DNA of 64,000 nucleotides from Gammaproteobacteria bacterium UBA2965 (GTDB taxonomy: Bacteria; Pseudomonadota; Gammaproteobacteria; Pseudomonadales; Azotimanducaceae): NCBI GenBank assembly GCA_002348385.1, contig DEBD01000045.1:1-64000 (forward strand). Reading direction: 5' to 3'. Shown here piece by piece: positions 19,901 through 28,871 of the stretch (positions within the stretch are counted from its first letter, which is position 1; every line of letters starts with the position of its first letter). The notes under the pieces were generated by a model, which saw only the letters and a program-made list of their open reading frames with translations, did no database searches and was not told where the DNA came from. The position numbers and the translations under genes are program-made.

Positions 19901-21007
19901 ATCGCCGACGCGCTGAGCAAAGCGCTTGCCGATATGGACATGGAAGCCACCGTGGCGCGGCTGGGTGGTGACGAATTCGGGGTGCTGGTCGAAGACATCG
20001 AGACCAGCAGTGCCCGGGAGTTGGCCGAAGAGCTGCTCAATGCCGTGCGTGGGCAGCGCTTCGAATGGGACGGCCGCCACTACACGCTGTCGGCCAGTAT
20101 GGGCCTGGTTTTCCTTGATCAGACGACCAAGGACGTAGACATCGCCATGCAGTATGCGGACGAAGCGTGCTACAGGGCCAAGGACGCCGGACGCAATCGA
20201 CTGCAGGAGTACGAGTTGGGCGACTCCGTGATGATGCAGCGCCATGGCGCCATGGAATGGGTAACCCAGCTGGACAAGGCGCTGGAAGAAGGCCGCCTGA
20301 TCCTGAACTGCCAGCGCATATCGCCCATCAACCGCAGGCCTACCCCTTCAGAGCATCATTACGAAATTCTGCTGACCATGCTCGACGAGCTGGGCGACAC
20401 CATGCCTCCCGGTGAGTTTATCGTGGCGGCGGAGACCTACAACCGCATGACGACCATCGACCGTTGGGTCATTCAGCAGGTGCTGGGCTGGATGTCGGAC
20501 CACAAAGACGGGCTGGACAGCTTTGCCGGGTTCGCCATCAACGTCTCCGGCCACTCGGTGAACGATGAGACATTCCCTGATTTCGTGCTGGAGCAATTCG
20601 CCAAAACCCAGGCGCCTACCGGTAAGGTGTGCTTCGAGATCACCGAGACGGCCGCCATCGCCAATCTGGACAACGCGGTGGACTTCATGAATCGCATGAA
20701 GATCATCGGTTGCAAGTTCTCGCTGGACGACTTCGGTACCGGGCTGTCTTCGTACTCCTACCTGCGCAACCTGCCCGTAGATTTTGTCAAGATCGACGGA
20801 GTTTTCGTCAAGGACATCGCGGACAATCCCGGCGACTACGCGGTGGTGCGTTCCATCAACGAGATCGGCCACTACATGGGCAAGCGCACTATTGCCGAGC
20901 ATGTGGAGACCCACGACATCCTCGAGCGGCTCCGGGAGATCGGCGTGGACTACGCCCAGGGTTTCCAGATCGAAAAGCCGCGCCCGTTGGCCGAGCTGCG
21001 CCCTTAG
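16928..21007 (+). CDS. PilZ-DUF1631-GGDEF-EAL c-di-GMP protein
   Basis: This 1359-residue protein combines four modules. Residues about 3-105 look like a PilZ domain (RRRYTR near the start, then DFCEDG for the D-x-S-x-x-G motif). Residues ~150-850 are a helical DUF1631 region. A GGDEF domain has GGDEF at 1013-1017 without an upstream RxxD I-site. The EAL domain has E1146 within YEILLTM, an altered EALxR motif, but keeps ITETAA and DDFGTG (D1267). It may therefore bind more than it hydrolyses. The TTG at 16928 is the only upstream start in frame and has a poor ribosome site. It likely acts at the cell pole or in motility signalling; that is inference. Confidence 0.88.
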   Translation: MNRRRYTRQPISLSALVHPEQGRSWLCTIRDFCEDGMLLTGSGGSRSLLATGSHIRAGDEVALHFSVATPSGQQHYRAKAKVARLQEAGNGMGVQFDGAMPEEAFGNLIEFAVASGTLSRQGDEAEEQAPVEASADAAVADAQPAGDAAAVKPLPQREPSGTSGQPDIAEELLRDRRINKVDADKIRKRLHEVTAASLDELCVEFFGRVDQDLLVHARDAGTNAVQMMYFEGMDLLDKNRQQAREGFISDVLRQIDTISELDDVLERRRRRETGDATQLEIVDTDQFEDWLAVAEVISRAENRFGDALLDLRSQLGLVAKPWSHKDVVPVGPAVLVWAFDDALGGLAFRRQVKEDVYRCFERVMLEFLGMFYQRLGEALEETGVFPSVDELRASLQHRAVRRTRSGVRVEPQAYQEMDVAVREAAMAADGVAPAAARVDYNPFLETLGGAQGLYSAARNILGLNRRTREMMGQGREALVAAPDARPEETFKSEDILQALSSVERQLEGSGDSDVRLKPRLIEILRRRHGDAKAFKEQDYDTLEVMENLVDALRTDSFLTHGVREWIARLEITLNKLAAQDPEFLNSESERPHSAVQMLNQLARLGDASDVREGIDREVGRRVDELLKRVVQEYDGNPDVFSEVVGELGPLVDRQTRAYRGNIERTVRASEGQQKLARARRAVIDEMTERLAGKQVPDLMLELLNPGWRNLLVHTHLRNGPQSNGWQDQLAVIDQLWDQLEDRIEVDSEAYVNPDALLKRVVEGLNSISFDPSKRTPLIMNLSAALVGDTMGKRAELTFSVVEPSGVAAALGLEGMLHEPEAELETDDEDLQQSWSRAVDRARRIQVGEWLATSDAQGRPLILSVAFVGDDSTNFVLVNRKGVRVRELMLNEVADGLHDGHITLLDDFDLPLMERASQRMLENMHSQLAYQSSHDDLTQLLNRREFERLVEQAITEAKAKDQQHGLLYLDLDQFKIVNNTSGHTAGDELLKLIADALSKALADMDMEATVARLGGDEFGVLVEDIETSSARELAEELLNAVRGQRFEWDGRHYTLSASMGLVFLDQTTKDVDIAMQYADEACYRAKDAGRNRLQEYELGDSVMMQRHGAMEWVTQLDKALEEGRLILNCQRISPINRRPTPSEHHYEILLTMLDELGDTMPPGEFIVAAETYNRMTTIDRWVIQQVLGWMSDHKDGLDSFAGFAINVSGHSVNDETFPDFVLEQFAKTQAPTGKVCFEITETAAIANLDNAVDFMNRMKIIGCKFSLDDFGTGLSSYSYLRNLPVDFVKIDGVFVKDIADNPGDYAVVRSINEIGHYMGKRTIAEHVETHDILERLREIGVDYAQGFQIEKPRPLAELRP

Positions 21008-21012
21008 ACTGC

Positions 21013-21918
21013 TTACTGCTCTGCGAGTAGGAATTCCAACAGGGCTTTCTGGCTGTGCAGCCGGTTGCCGGCCTCCTGCCATACGGCACTGCGCGGATCT
21101 TCCAGCAGCGTGGGGCTGATTTCCTCGCCCCGATGAGCTGGCAGGCAGTGCATGAACAGCGTCTGCTCCGGCGCGTGATCCAATAGCGCTTCGTTTACCT
21201 GGTAGGGCGCGAAAATTGCTCGCCGTTGTTCTGCCTGGGCTTCGTGGCCCATGGAGGACCATACGTCGGTAACCACCAGGTCTGCCCCTTCCACGGCTTC
21301 GCGCGGTGACTCCACCAGGGTTGCGTTGTCGGTACTGGCCACCATCTCCGGGCTCGGTTCGTAGCCCGAGGGGCTTGCGATCTTGAGATTGAACCCCCAT
21401 TGCCTGGCGGCGTTGATGTAGGAGTTGCACATGTTGTAGCCGTCGCCCACGAACGCCACCGTTCGGCCGCCGATGGGCCCGCGCAGTTCTTCGAAGGTCT
21501 GCACGTCGGCAAGCAGCTGGCACGGATGCAGCTGTGAGCTCATGGCGTTGATCACCGGGATGCTTGCGCTGGCCGCCAGTGACTCCATGTCCTCCTGATT
21601 CAGCGTGCGAATGATGGCGATGTCTACCATTTCGGAGAGTACCCGCGCCGTGTCCTCGATGGGCTCGCCGCGGCCCAGTTGGGTATCGTCGGCGTTCAGC
21701 ACGATGGTATGGCCGCCGAGTTGATTCATTCCGGTTTCGAAGGCCACCCGGGTGCGGGTGGAATGCAGCGCGAGGATCAGCACCGCGGTCCGGCCGCGCA
21801 GGGGCCTGAACTCCCAATCCCGATTCTGCTTGAGTGTTTTCGCACGCTCGACGAGGTGGGAAAGCTCTTCGGGTGAGCAATCCAGCAGGCTCAGGAAATT
21901 ACGTTTGGTTGATGACAT
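21013..21918 (-). CDS. argF: Ornithine carbamoyltransferase
   Basis: The enzyme joins ornithine and carbamoyl phosphate to give citrulline. The 301-residue protein has STRTRVAF (carbamoyl phosphate site), HPCQ, and HCLPAHRGEE near the C-terminus, all diagnostic of ornithine carbamoyltransferases. Start is the ATG at 21918, before the MSSTKRNFLSL N-terminus. It follows argD by 11 bp, and both are read leftward, forming an argD-argF pair. Its end lies 5 bp from the convergent PilZ/GGDEF/EAL gene. Confidence 0.97.
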   Translation of the reverse strand: MSSTKRNFLSLLDCSPEELSHLVERAKTLKQNRDWEFRPLRGRTAVLILALHSTRTRVAFETGMNQLGGHTIVLNADDTQLGRGEPIEDTARVLSEMVDIAIIRTLNQEDMESLAASASIPVINAMSSQLHPCQLLADVQTFEELRGPIGGRTVAFVGDGYNMCNSYINAARQWGFNLKIASPSGYEPSPEMVASTDNATLVESPREAVEGADLVVTDVWSSMGHEAQAEQRRAIFAPYQVNEALLDHAPEQTLFMHCLPAHRGEEISPTLLEDPRSAVWQEAGNRLHSQKALLEFLLAEQ

Positions 21919-21929
21919 GGCGACGTCTT

Positions 21930-23090
<1,161 letters not shown>

Positions 23091-23114
23091 AATGGTTTGC
23101 CCCCAAAACGCAAA

Positions 23115-23133
23115 CAGGCAGCGATGCTGCCTG
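23115..23133 (-). terminator. Hairpin between patB and argD
   Basis: CAGGCAGC (23115-23122) and GCTGCCTG (23126-23133) form a perfect 8-bp stem with a 3-base loop. On the minus strand it is followed by TTTGCGTTTT and preceded by TTTTTT, so it could stop patB transcription leftward or act bidirectionally. It sits only 25 bp before the argD start, so an attenuation role is also possible. Confidence 0.55.
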
Positions 23134-23211
23134 GAAAAAACCAGAAAGCCTAATGCACCGTAGTTAGGAGATCAATATAGGCGGGGCGTATCGCCAGGGT
23201 CGCATCCTTGC

Positions 23212-24360
23212 TCAGGAAAGCTCGGCCAGGGCGTGTTGAAACCGCTCCAATCCCTGCTCGAGCAGGGGACGCGGACAGCCGAAATTGAAGCGCACAAACC
23301 CGGGCCCGGCGAACTGCTCGCCTTCAGACAAACCAATGCCGTATTCCTCCAGCGCTGTCGCGGGCGCATCGAGCCCCAGGCCGGTCAGATCGATCCAGGC
23401 CAGGTAGGTGGCTTGCACGGGCGTCATGCGCTTGCCCGCAACGGCCTGCACCAGCGCATGATTGCCGCGCAGGTAATCCAGCAGCTGGTTCAGCCACGAA
23501 CTGGTGTCGCCAAATGCCGCGGTTGAGGCCGCCATGTTCAGGGGTCCCACGTCCGGCACCAGACCGGCGCGGGCGGCGCGGAAGTCGTTGCGCAGCTTGG
23601 CATCGGGTATGACGGCCACCGCGCAGCTCAAGCCGGGTATGTTGTAGGTCTTGGTGGCGGCAAACAGGGTCACGCTGCGTGCCGCGATGTCTTCGTCGAG
23701 GCTGGCGATTGGAATGTGCCGTGCTTTTGGATCGAGCAGCAGGCTGCAGTGGATCTCGTCGGAACACACATACAGTTCGCGCTGCTTGCAGAACTCCGCC
23801 AGCGCCCGCAGTTCCGATTCGCTGTAGGAGCGGCCGGTGGGGTTCTGCGGATTGCACAACATGAGCAAGCGCGTGTTGGACGTGCAGGCAGCCGCCATGG
23901 CATCGAAATCCATCACCCAGCGCTCACCGTCGCTAACCAGCGGTACCCGTATGCCCTGCTGGTTGGCGTTTTCCGGCGTGGCGAGAAATGGGTAGTAAAT
24001 GGGCGTGGGTATCATGATGGCGCCGCCGGGTTCGGCCACCGCGCGCGCCGCCAGATTGAAGCCGGTTACCACGCCGGGTAGCCAGACCAGCCAGTGCGCC
24101 GGCACACGCCATCCGTGACGGCGTTCCAGCCAGCCGAGAAATGCTTCGGTAAGCGCATCCGGGGTGCGTGTGTAGCCAAGAATCGGATGCGTTAGACGCT
24201 CCTGCACCGCGTCCAGCACGAAGTCCGGCGCTGCAAAATCCATATCGGCCACCCAGAAGGGCAGCACGTCCTGGTCGCGGTACTTGTGCCATTTGCTGGC
24301 GTAGGTGCCGCGGCGGTCGATGATCTGGTCGAAAGTGTTGTCGTTGGTAGTGTTCTGCAT
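23212..24360 (-). CDS. PatB/MalY-like PLP C-S lyase or aminotransferase
   Basis: The 382-residue class I/II aminotransferase-fold protein has the PatB/MalY N-terminus (FDQIIDRRGTYASKWHKY), WVADMDF, the PLP-binding NPQNPTGR, and the Schiff-base segment FAATKTYNIPGL. PatB-type enzymes are cystathionine beta-lyases cleaving C-S bonds; some relatives act as regulators like MalY. The ATG at 24360 is chosen because the family starts about there; an upstream alternative adds nine residues. It is followed leftward by a hairpin and then argD. Confidence 0.85.
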   Translation of the reverse strand: MQNTTNDNTFDQIIDRRGTYASKWHKYRDQDVLPFWVADMDFAAPDFVLDAVQERLTHPILGYTRTPDALTEAFLGWLERRHGWRVPAHWLVWLPGVVTGFNLAARAVAEPGGAIMIPTPIYYPFLATPENANQQGIRVPLVSDGERWVMDFDAMAAACTSNTRLLMLCNPQNPTGRSYSESELRALAEFCKQRELYVCSDEIHCSLLLDPKARHIPIASLDEDIAARSVTLFAATKTYNIPGLSCAVAVIPDAKLRNDFRAARAGLVPDVGPLNMAASTAAFGDTSSWLNQLLDYLRGNHALVQAVAGKRMTPVQATYLAWIDLTGLGLDAPATALEEYGIGLSEGEQFAGPGFVRFNFGCPRPLLEQGLERFQHALAELS

Positions 24361-24479
24361 GCGGGTGCTAAAATACCAGGCTGGCATTATGAAAGCCCCT
24401 GGTGACTGCCAGGATTAGTTGGCAAGCAGGCCGGGTGAACGACTAGTTGAGTAAACTAGTTGAACAAATAGGTGAAGAA

Positions 24480-24809
24480 ATGAGCGAAGAAGTGATCGAC
24501 ACCATCAAAGAGCAGATTCGGGAGAATCCGATCTTGCTGTACATGAAGGGCTCGCCCAATGCGCCCCAGTGTGGCTTCTCCGCTCAGACCGTGCAGTGCC
24601 TCATCGCTTGTGGCGAACGGTTCGCCTACGTGGACATTCTGAGCAATCCCGAGATCCGCGCCGAGCTGCCGGGCTTCGCCAACTGGCCCACGTTCCCGCA
24701 GCTATACGTGCAGGGAGAGTTAGTAGGCGGTTGCGACATCGTCACCGAGATGTACGCCAGCGGAGAGTTGGAGCCGTTGATCAAAGAAGCGGCAACCAGT
24801 CCCGAATAG
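24480..24809 (+). CDS. grxD: Monothiol glutaredoxin
   Basis: This 109-residue protein carries the monothiol glutaredoxin signature: the KGSPNAPQCGFS segment with the CGFS active-site motif, plus the glutathione-binding WPTFPQLYV and GGCDIV. GrxD binds a bridging [2Fe-2S] cluster with glutathione and delivers iron-sulfur clusters. The ATG at 24480 has GGTGA just upstream; a TTG 11 codons earlier lacks homology. It is convergent with rnt, 13 bp away. Confidence 0.95.
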   Translation: MSEEVIDTIKEQIRENPILLYMKGSPNAPQCGFSAQTVQCLIACGERFAYVDILSNPEIRAELPGFANWPTFPQLYVQGELVGGCDIVTEMYASGELEPLIKEAATSPE

Positions 24810-24822
24810 CCCCACGACCCGT

Positions 24823-25416
24823 CTAGAAATCGCAACCCCACCGGTTCACCACTGAGCAGAATAGCTCTGCCGTGCGCTGCGCGTCGTACAGCGCGCTATG
24901 CGCTTTGCTGGGTTCGAAAGCGATGTTGGCCCGAGCGCAGGCTTCGCTGAGAACGGTGTGGCCGTAGGCCACCGCCGCCAGCGACGCCGTGTCGATGAAG
25001 CTGAACGGATGGAACGGATTGCGCTTGGCCCCGGCTCGTTCGGCGGCGCGCATGATGAACTGCTGATCGAAGGCCGCGTTGTGCGCCACCAGAATTGCCC
25101 GCTGGCAGTGCTCGCGTTTCATGGTGCGGCGCACGCCGCCGAACAGCGCGCGCAGCGCGGCCAGCTCCGGCAGGGCGCCCCTGTCCGGATCATCCGGATC
25201 GATCCCGGTCACCTTCAGCGCGGCGGGTTCGATGGTGCTGCCCGCGTAGGGCTCTACCGCCTGCTGCCACTGCTCGCCGAGTACCAGGCGCTCCTGATCG
25301 AACTGCACATGAACAGCCGCGAGCTCCAGGATCGGATGCGTTTCCGGATTGAACCCCCCCGTCTCCACATCCACGACCACCGGCAGGAAGCCTCGGAATC
25401 GTGCCGCCATTTCCAT
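24823..25416 (-). CDS. rnt: Ribonuclease T
   Basis: RNase T is a DEDDh 3'-5' exonuclease that trims tRNA and other stable RNA 3' ends. The 197-residue protein shows motif I VVDVETGG, motif II HNAAFD, and motif III HSALYDAQRT. Length is near the E. coli 215. Two ATGs occur within the first three codons; the first is used here. In several Gammaproteobacteria rnt lies next to grxD, as here. Confidence 0.95.
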   Translation of the reverse strand: MEMAARFRGFLPVVVDVETGGFNPETHPILELAAVHVQFDQERLVLGEQWQQAVEPYAGSTIEPAALKVTGIDPDDPDRGALPELAALRALFGGVRRTMKREHCQRAILVAHNAAFDQQFIMRAAERAGAKRNPFHPFSFIDTASLAAVAYGHTVLSEACARANIAFEPSKAHSALYDAQRTAELFCSVVNRWGCDF

Positions 25417-25493
25417 TAGCTCACCTTAGCACGTAACACAGACAACCAGGTGGCGACCCCGGCCGGGTAATAGAGCTACGCCGCGCATTCCCC

Positions 25494-25568
25494 TCTACCA
25501 AGAGGATTTGCCGCTGCACCCGCGGCCGAGCACTGCGCTCCAACGCGCTGGCAAATCCTCATGGTGGA
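25494..25568. repeat. Long imperfect inverted repeat
   Basis: GAGGATTTGCC (25502-25512) is exactly inverted as GGCAAATCCTC (25550-25560). After one A/A mismatch, 25494-25500 pairs with 25562-25568 (one G-U if RNA). The arms span 18 pairs around a 37-base GC-rich loop. It sits in the 321-bp gap between divergent rnt and argG. It could be a repetitive extragenic palindrome, a MITE-like element or a structured transcript. No T tract follows, and no open reading frame is supported here. Confidence 0.8.
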
Positions 25569-25675
25569 AGGCAATCCGCTCTCCAGGGAACGAACCGGTT
25601 GGGAGGACCGATCGCCTTGGTGTCTTCGTTGAGCTCTAGGCTGGGCCGGCCAGTATGCCGAAGCGACGTTGCCGA

Positions 25676-25704
25676 TTGCGAGGGAGAGGGCATCCGCCTA
25701 AGAT
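25676..25704 (+). promoter_or_regulatory. Candidate sigma-70 promoter for argG
   Basis: TTGCGA (25676-25681) and TAAGAT (25699-25704) are each 4/6 matches to consensus, with a 17-bp spacer. The predicted start lies about 25 bp ahead of the argG ATG. No ArgR operator is recognisable. Confidence 0.4.
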
Positions 25705-25737
25705 TGCGCCCCCATTTTTGAGCGAGCGTTCACGGCG

Positions 25738-26961
25738 ATGAGCGATAAACGGAAGATTGTGCTGGCGTACTCGGGCGGTCTGGATACATCGGTCATCCTG
25801 CGCTGGCTCCAGGAAACCTACGATGCCGACGTGGTGACCTTTACCGCCGACATCGGTCAGGGCGAAGAGGTGGAGCCGGCGCGGGAGAAGGCTCAGTCTA
25901 TGGGGGTGGAGGAGATCTACATCGAAGATCTGCGTGAACCTTTCGTGGCCGACTATGTTTTTCCCATGTTTCGCGCCAACACGCTCTACGAAGGCGAGTA
26001 TCTTCTGGGCACCAGCATCGCGCGGCCGCTCATCGCCAAGCGCCTGGTGGAGATTGCACAGGAAACCGGCGCTAGCTCCATCTCGCACGGCGCCACCGGC
26101 AAAGGCAACGACCAGGTGCGTTTCGAGCTGGGCGCGTACGCCCTGGCGCCGGATATTGGGGTCATCGCCCCGTGGCGGGAGTGGGATCTGACTTCCCGTG
26201 AGGCGCTGATGGCTTTTTGCGAACGCCACCAGATTCCGGTGGATTATCAGCGCGGCGAAAAGTCGCCCTATTCCATGGACGCCAACCTCCTGCACATCTC
26301 CTACGAGGGCGACAATCTGGAAGACCCGTGGCAGGAGGCGGAGGATGACATGTGGCGCTGGACGGTTGCTCCGGAGCAGGCGCCGGACACCCCCCAGGAG
26401 GTGGTGGTGGAGTTCGCACACGGTGACCCGGTGGCGGTGGACGGGGAAGCGATGAGTCCGGCTCAGCTGCTGGCTCAGCTCAACGAGGTGGGCGGTCGCC
26501 ACGGCGTGGGGCGATCGGACATCGTAGAGAACCGCTACGTGGGCATGAAGTCGCGGGGTTGTTACGAAACTCCTGGAGGTACCTTGCTCCTCAAGGCTCA
26601 CCGGGCCATGGAGTCGGTCACCCTGGATCGGGAGGTGATGCACCTCAAGGACGAGCTGATGCCGCGTTATGCCAAGTTAATTTACAATGGCTACTGGTGG
26701 TCCCCGGAGCGGCTGGCCCTGCAGGCGCTCATCGACACCTCACAGAAACCGGTCAACGGTCAGGTGCGCCTGAAGCTTTTCAAAGGCTCCGTTTCAGTGG
26801 TGGGGCGAGCCTCGGCTACCGACAGTTTGTACGATGCGAACGTCGCCACGTTTGAGGATGACGGCGGTGCGTATCAGCAGGGTGATGCGGCAGGATTCAT
26901 CCGCCTGAATGCCCTGCGCCTGCGGCTTGGGGCGAAGCGTGGCAGGAATCTTGCGGAGTAG
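25738..26961 (+). CDS. argG: Argininosuccinate synthase
   Basis: The enzyme condenses citrulline and aspartate using ATP. The 407-residue protein has the ATP pyrophosphatase P-loop AYSGGLDTS at residues 8-16, SISHGATGKGNDQVRFE for citrulline and aspartate binding, and the C-terminal helix typical of the short ArgG class. The ATG at 25738 is supported by its N-terminus MSDKRKIVLAYSGG. It is a free-standing gene: argF and argD are 2.6 kb away on the other strand, and argH is not in the window. Confidence 0.96.
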   Translation: MSDKRKIVLAYSGGLDTSVILRWLQETYDADVVTFTADIGQGEEVEPAREKAQSMGVEEIYIEDLREPFVADYVFPMFRANTLYEGEYLLGTSIARPLIAKRLVEIAQETGASSISHGATGKGNDQVRFELGAYALAPDIGVIAPWREWDLTSREALMAFCERHQIPVDYQRGEKSPYSMDANLLHISYEGDNLEDPWQEAEDDMWRWTVAPEQAPDTPQEVVVEFAHGDPVAVDGEAMSPAQLLAQLNEVGGRHGVGRSDIVENRYVGMKSRGCYETPGGTLLLKAHRAMESVTLDREVMHLKDELMPRYAKLIYNGYWWSPERLALQALIDTSQKPVNGQVRLKLFKGSVSVVGRASATDSLYDANVATFEDDGGAYQQGDAAGFIRLNALRLRLGAKRGRNLAE

Positions 26962-27133
26962 TCGAGGGGATGGCTATCAGGTTTTGTTCAGCGGCGAGGT
27001 CAGCCAGCACGTAAACCTGGACCTGGTGCGTGAGAAACTAGCTCGTGAGCTGAGCATCGAAGAGCGCAAGTCGCGCCAAGAAAAGGGGTGGCTTGCACTG
27101 CTAGACGTCAATCTTATCTTTGTACTCGCATAG
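26951..27133 (+). pseudogene. Possible gene remnant between argG and nth
   Basis: Overlapping the 3' ends of argG and nth is a short reading frame. Its residues encoded at 26969-27079 (YQVLFSGEVSQHVNLD, then VREKLARELSIEE) resemble the start of a small alpha/beta module that I recall from uncharacterised proteins, with a pattern like LFxGxl..., VkxxlA. The module normally continues with a second LFSG-like strand; here it stops instead. No good start codon or ribosome site is present. This is weak, pattern-based evidence. Confidence 0.25.
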
Positions 27134-27736
27134 GTCTTCGATCACGCAGGCACCGCAGTGGGGCTTGCGCGCCACGCACACGTAGCGACCGTGCAGTATC
27201 AGCCAGTGGTGGGCGTCCGTTTTGAAGTCGTCGGGCACGAACTTCAGCAGCTTCTCCTCCACCTCGCGCACGTTCTTGCCCGGTGCGATCCGGGTTCGGT
27301 TGGACACCCTGAATATGTGCGTGTCCACCGCGATGGTTGGGTGCCCGAAGGCCGTGTTGAGGACGACGTTGGCGGTCTTGCGGCCCACGCCTGGTAGGGC
27401 TTCCAGTGCAGCACGGTCTTCTGGGACCTGTCCCGCGTGCTCTTTTAACAAGATGTTACACGTTTTCAGTATGTTTTCGGCTTTCGTGTTGAATAGGCCG
27501 ATATGCTTGATGAAGGATTTCAGCTTGCGCAAACCCAATGCCTTGATGGCCTCGGGCGTGTTGGCCGTTGCGAAGAGCGGCCCGGTGGCCTTGTTGACGC
27601 TCACGTCGGTGGCTTGCGCGGAAAGAATGACACTGATGAGCAGCTCGAAGGGCGAGCTGTAATCCAGTTCTGTGGTGGGTTTGGGGTTTTCCGCGCGCAG
27701 GCGCGTAAAGATCTGTTGGCGTTTGTCTTTGTTCAT
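27101..27736 (-). CDS. nth: Endonuclease III
   Basis: Nth is a DNA glycosylase/AP lyase for oxidised pyrimidines. The 211-residue protein has the helix-hairpin-helix LPGVGRKTANVV with catalytic Lys, the catalytic Asp in AVDTHIFR, and C-terminal [4Fe-4S] cysteines in the C-x6-C-x2-C-x5-C arrangement. The ATG at 27736 overlaps the rsxE stop (ATGA). Placement as last gene of the rsx cluster matches the E. coli rsxABCDGE-nth order. Confidence 0.97.
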   Translation of the reverse strand: MNKDKRQQIFTRLRAENPKPTTELDYSSPFELLISVILSAQATDVSVNKATGPLFATANTPEAIKALGLRKLKSFIKHIGLFNTKAENILKTCNILLKEHAGQVPEDRAALEALPGVGRKTANVVLNTAFGHPTIAVDTHIFRVSNRTRIAPGKNVREVEEKLLKFVPDDFKTDAHHWLILHGRYVCVARKPHCGACVIEDLCEYKDKIDV

Positions 27737-28380
27737 GATTCGCTTGCCCGTTGTTTCTCCAGCCTGGATCCCCCCGCTCGAAAACAGGCATTGCCCAGAC
27801 CCAGCAGCAGCCCTGCCACGATGAACGCCCCTGGCGGAAGTGTGGCCAGCAGCATACCCGCATCGCTGACGGTCATCCCCCAGTCCTCGGTTCCCGGGAA
27901 GAGCATTTCCATTCCCATCATCAACGTGCCGTGACCGAGGAGCTCGCGCACCGCCCCAACGGCCAGTAGTGCCAATGCGAAACCCGTGGCGGTGCCTGCA
28001 GCGTCGGCCAGCGCTCGCAACACGCCGTGTTGGCTGGCAAAGGCCTCGACGCGGCCGAGAATCATGCAGTTGGTAACGATGATCTGCACGAATAGGGCCA
28101 CACGCAGATACAGCTCGAAGCTGAATGCCTGCATCAGCAGCACCGCGCAGGTGGTAAATGTGGCGATCACCAGCACAAAGCAGGGCAGCCGGGCGAATTG
28201 TGGCACCCAATGACGAATTGCCGCGATGCACCCGTTGGCGCCCAATAGCACGAAGCCACTGGCCAGCGACAAGGCCAGCGCGTTGACCACACTGGTGCTC
28301 ACGGCCAGCAGCGGGCACAGGCCCAGGAGCTGTGACCAGGCCGGATTGCGGGCCAGCACCGCGTTGCCGAAATCGCTCAC
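27733..28380 (-). CDS. rsxE: Electron transport complex subunit RsxE/RnfE
   Basis: RsxE is an integral membrane subunit of the Rnf/Rsx complex. The 215-residue protein is hydrophobic, with Cys22 in LLGLCPLL and Cys105 in IVTNCMIL, matching the pair that with RsxA holds the intramembrane [2Fe-2S] cluster. The GTG start at 28380 overlaps the rsxG stop in GTGA and fits the E. coli N-terminus; longer in-frame starts run through rsxG and are not real. Later segments LPPGAF and LLLGLGN also match RsxE. Confidence 0.94.
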   Translation of the reverse strand: MSDFGNAVLARNPAWSQLLGLCPLLAVSTSVVNALALSLASGFVLLGANGCIAAIRHWVPQFARLPCFVLVIATFTTCAVLLMQAFSFELYLRVALFVQIIVTNCMILGRVEAFASQHGVLRALADAAGTATGFALALLAVGAVRELLGHGTLMMGMEMLFPGTEDWGMTVSDAGMLLATLPPGAFIVAGLLLGLGNACFRAGGSRLEKQRASES

Positions 28381-28871
28381 GAGGAACACGCCTTGGCCAC
28401 AGCGGGAGTGCCCAGCGCTTCCTTCGCCAGCGCAATGAGCGCTCGACTGGTGATGGTTGCGCCGCTCACCGCGTCGATGCCCGTCAGCTCGTTGGCGCTG
28501 CGACCGCGCAGCCCCGCGCGCCAGGGATGTTCCGGAAGCACGACGAAGTCGGCGATGCCGGGCGTTTCCTGGTGTCCGGATACTCTGATGCCCACCAACC
28601 GGTGCTGCCGGTGCGCGGCCACGGCGTGAATGATGCCGCCGTAGCCCTGCCTTTGCGCCCTCACCAGCGTGGTGCCGTCGCAGAGCAACCAGGTATCGTC
28701 GTGCCATTGGGGCGGTGCCGCGGGCACGTGCCCGATCAGGTCGCTGATCTGTTTGAGTTCGTAGTGTTGCTTGTTGAGCAGAATTCGTTCCGTTGTGGAG
28801 CGCTCGGTTGCCACGAGCAACCCGGCGCACGCGCAGGCGATCAGAGCGAGAAAGCTGATGCCCTTAAGCAC
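28377..28871 (-). CDS. rsxG: Electron transport complex subunit RsxG/RnfG
   Basis: RsxG is an FMN-carrying subunit on the periplasmic side. The 164-residue protein has one N-terminal membrane helix (about 5-21) and the flavinylation motif SGATIT at 136-141, with Thr141 the likely covalent FMN acceptor. HQETPG at about 100-105 also matches. I chose the GTG at 28871, whose VLKGIS aligns with E. coli MLKTIR and which overlaps the rsxD stop; an upstream start at 28913 adds 14 residues. It is shorter than E. coli RsxG (206). Confidence 0.9.
   Translation of the reverse strand: MLKGISFLALIACACAGLLVATERSTTERILLNKQHYELKQISDLIGHVPAAPPQWHDDTWLLCDGTTLVRAQRQGYGGIIHAVAAHRQHRLVGIRVSGHQETPGIADFVVLPEHPWRAGLRGRSANELTGIDAVSGATITSRALIALAKEALGTPAVAKACSS

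Noticed and set aside
20348..21880. A 510-codon frame spanning the EAL end and argF
   Set aside because: It is a shadow frame across convergent real genes; argF is in another frame with diagnostic motifs.
28378..28830. Long N-terminal extension of RsxE
   Set aside because: It translates rsxG in the wrong frame; the GTG at the rsxG stop fits the family N-terminus.
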